DNA of 64,000 nucleotides from Ignavibacteriales bacterium. GTDB taxonomy: Bacteria; Bacteroidota; Ignavibacteria; Ignavibacteriales; Ignavibacteriaceae. Each line of letters starts with the position of its first letter. Position 1 is the stretch's first letter. The stretch lies in assembly GCA_016709155.1 (NCBI GenBank), contig JADJEI010000001.1, forward strand, positions 1,984,001 to 2,048,000, written 5' to 3'. The notes beneath the pieces are model-generated. The model had not been told where the DNA came from, ran no database searches, and was given only the letters and a program-made list of their open reading frames with translations. The position numbers were made by a program, and so were the translations under genes. Positions 63,722 through 64,000 of the stretch are shown one piece after another.

Positions 63722-64000
63722 ATGACTCACAAAGATATTTTAAAAAAAATAAAATTTATCGTTTTTGATCTTGATGGAACTTTACTGAATGATGATGGCA
63801 ATATTGGTGAAGAATCAATAAGACTAATCCGCGATTTAAAAAAACTTGATGTCCGTTTTAGCTTCGCTACCGGAAGGCTTCATAATGCCATCACAAGGTT
63901 TGTTGAAGAACTTGAGATTGTATGCCCAATTATTTCTTTAGACGGTTGTCTTATTAAAAATCATAAACAAGATAAAGTTATTTTTGAATCTTCCATCAAA
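63722..64000 (+). CDS. HAD-family hydrolase (Cof-like), N-terminal part
   Basis: The frame from ATG 63722 stays open to the window edge (93 codons). Motif I is FIVFDLDGTLLN; ISLDGCLI and a FATGRLHNAI segment (motif II) follow, typical of Cof-type sugar-phosphate phosphatases. The rest lies outside the window. Its 7-bp distance from the symporter gene suggests an operon in which an imported compound is dephosphorylated. Confidence 0.85.
   Translation, partial: MTHKDILKKIKFIVFDLDGTLLNDDGNIGEESIRLIRDLKKLDVRFSFATGRLHNAITRFVEELEIVCPIISLDGCLIKNHKQDKVIFESSIK

Overview
This 64 kb window looks like chromosome of a member of the Ignavibacteria or a close relative (Bacteroidota/Chlorobiota lineage). 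I infer this from AT-rich DNA, several secreted proteins ending in the type IX secretion (T9SS) sorting domain with the YPNPFNP signature, many PAS/GAF signalling proteins, a YpdA-type reductase, and a trimeric [FeFe] hydrogenase with its full maturation set. No rRNA, tRNA, transposase, phage or CRISPR array was recognised. About 55 genes are supported. The first (receiver-PAS protein) and the last (HAD hydrolase) run off the ends of the window.

Layout. 1-6.0 kb (minus): a translationally coupled histidine kinase and response regulator, a PLP desulfhydrase/deaminase, an AlaX-like editing protein, a YjbR protein and an FKBP-TPR isomerase. 6.1-8.4 kb (plus): family B DNA polymerase II. 8.4-13.5 kb: the first repeat array, two T9SS cargo proteins and a beta-barrel protein. 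13.6-15.7 kb: a mini-receiver and a sigma-54 activator. 15.8-20.1 kb (plus): a YqaA-type membrane protein broken by a frameshift, a thioredoxin, a PflX-like radical SAM protein, a DUF456 protein and an M28 peptidase. 20.1-22.4 kb: lytic transglycosylase, cation diffusion facilitator and a DUF2892 protein. 22.5-25.9 kb: the second repeat array, a T9SS protein and a PQQ-propeller lipoprotein. 26.0-34.4 kb: hydrogenase locus, with hydF and response regulator-hydC-hydB-hydA on minus and hydG-hydE on plus. 34.4-38.0 kb: a very large receptor-like Ser/Thr kinase. 38.0-43.3 kb: glutathione peroxidase, TPM protein, RidA, AlkD, a HisH-like protein without its nucleophile and an acetyl-CoA-synthetase-like protein with a degenerate P-loop. 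43.4-47.0 kb: thioesterase, unknown proteins and an SBBP-repeat T9SS protein. 47.4-53.9 kb: an operon of a double-receiver/PPDK-N protein, a zinc ribbon, glutamate dehydrogenase and a Kef-type antiporter. 53.9-64 kb: HAD phosphatase, YpdA, class I aldolase, subtilisin-like T9SS protease, envelope proteins, a sodium:solute symporter and a partial HAD hydrolase.

The most unusual signal is a pair of GC-rich intergenic arrays (8550-8820 and 22711-23045) with a strict 21-bp period. Their repeat units differ, but both arrays sit in the same layout: plus-strand gene, a near-identical GTCCCGC/GCGGGAC terminator, the array, a conserved flank, a CCTCC/GGAGG terminator, and a minus-strand T9SS gene with the same type of C-terminal domain. 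The last repeat unit lies exactly 24 bp from the conserved flank motif in both. This looks like a repeated composite element with a variable array. Other points of interest are the kinase fused to six FG-GAP repeats and an ASPIC/UnbV domain, two adjacent genes with ruined catalytic motifs, and two single-base frameshifts in A-runs, one of which hides the true C-terminus of the response regulator that heads the hydrogenase operon.
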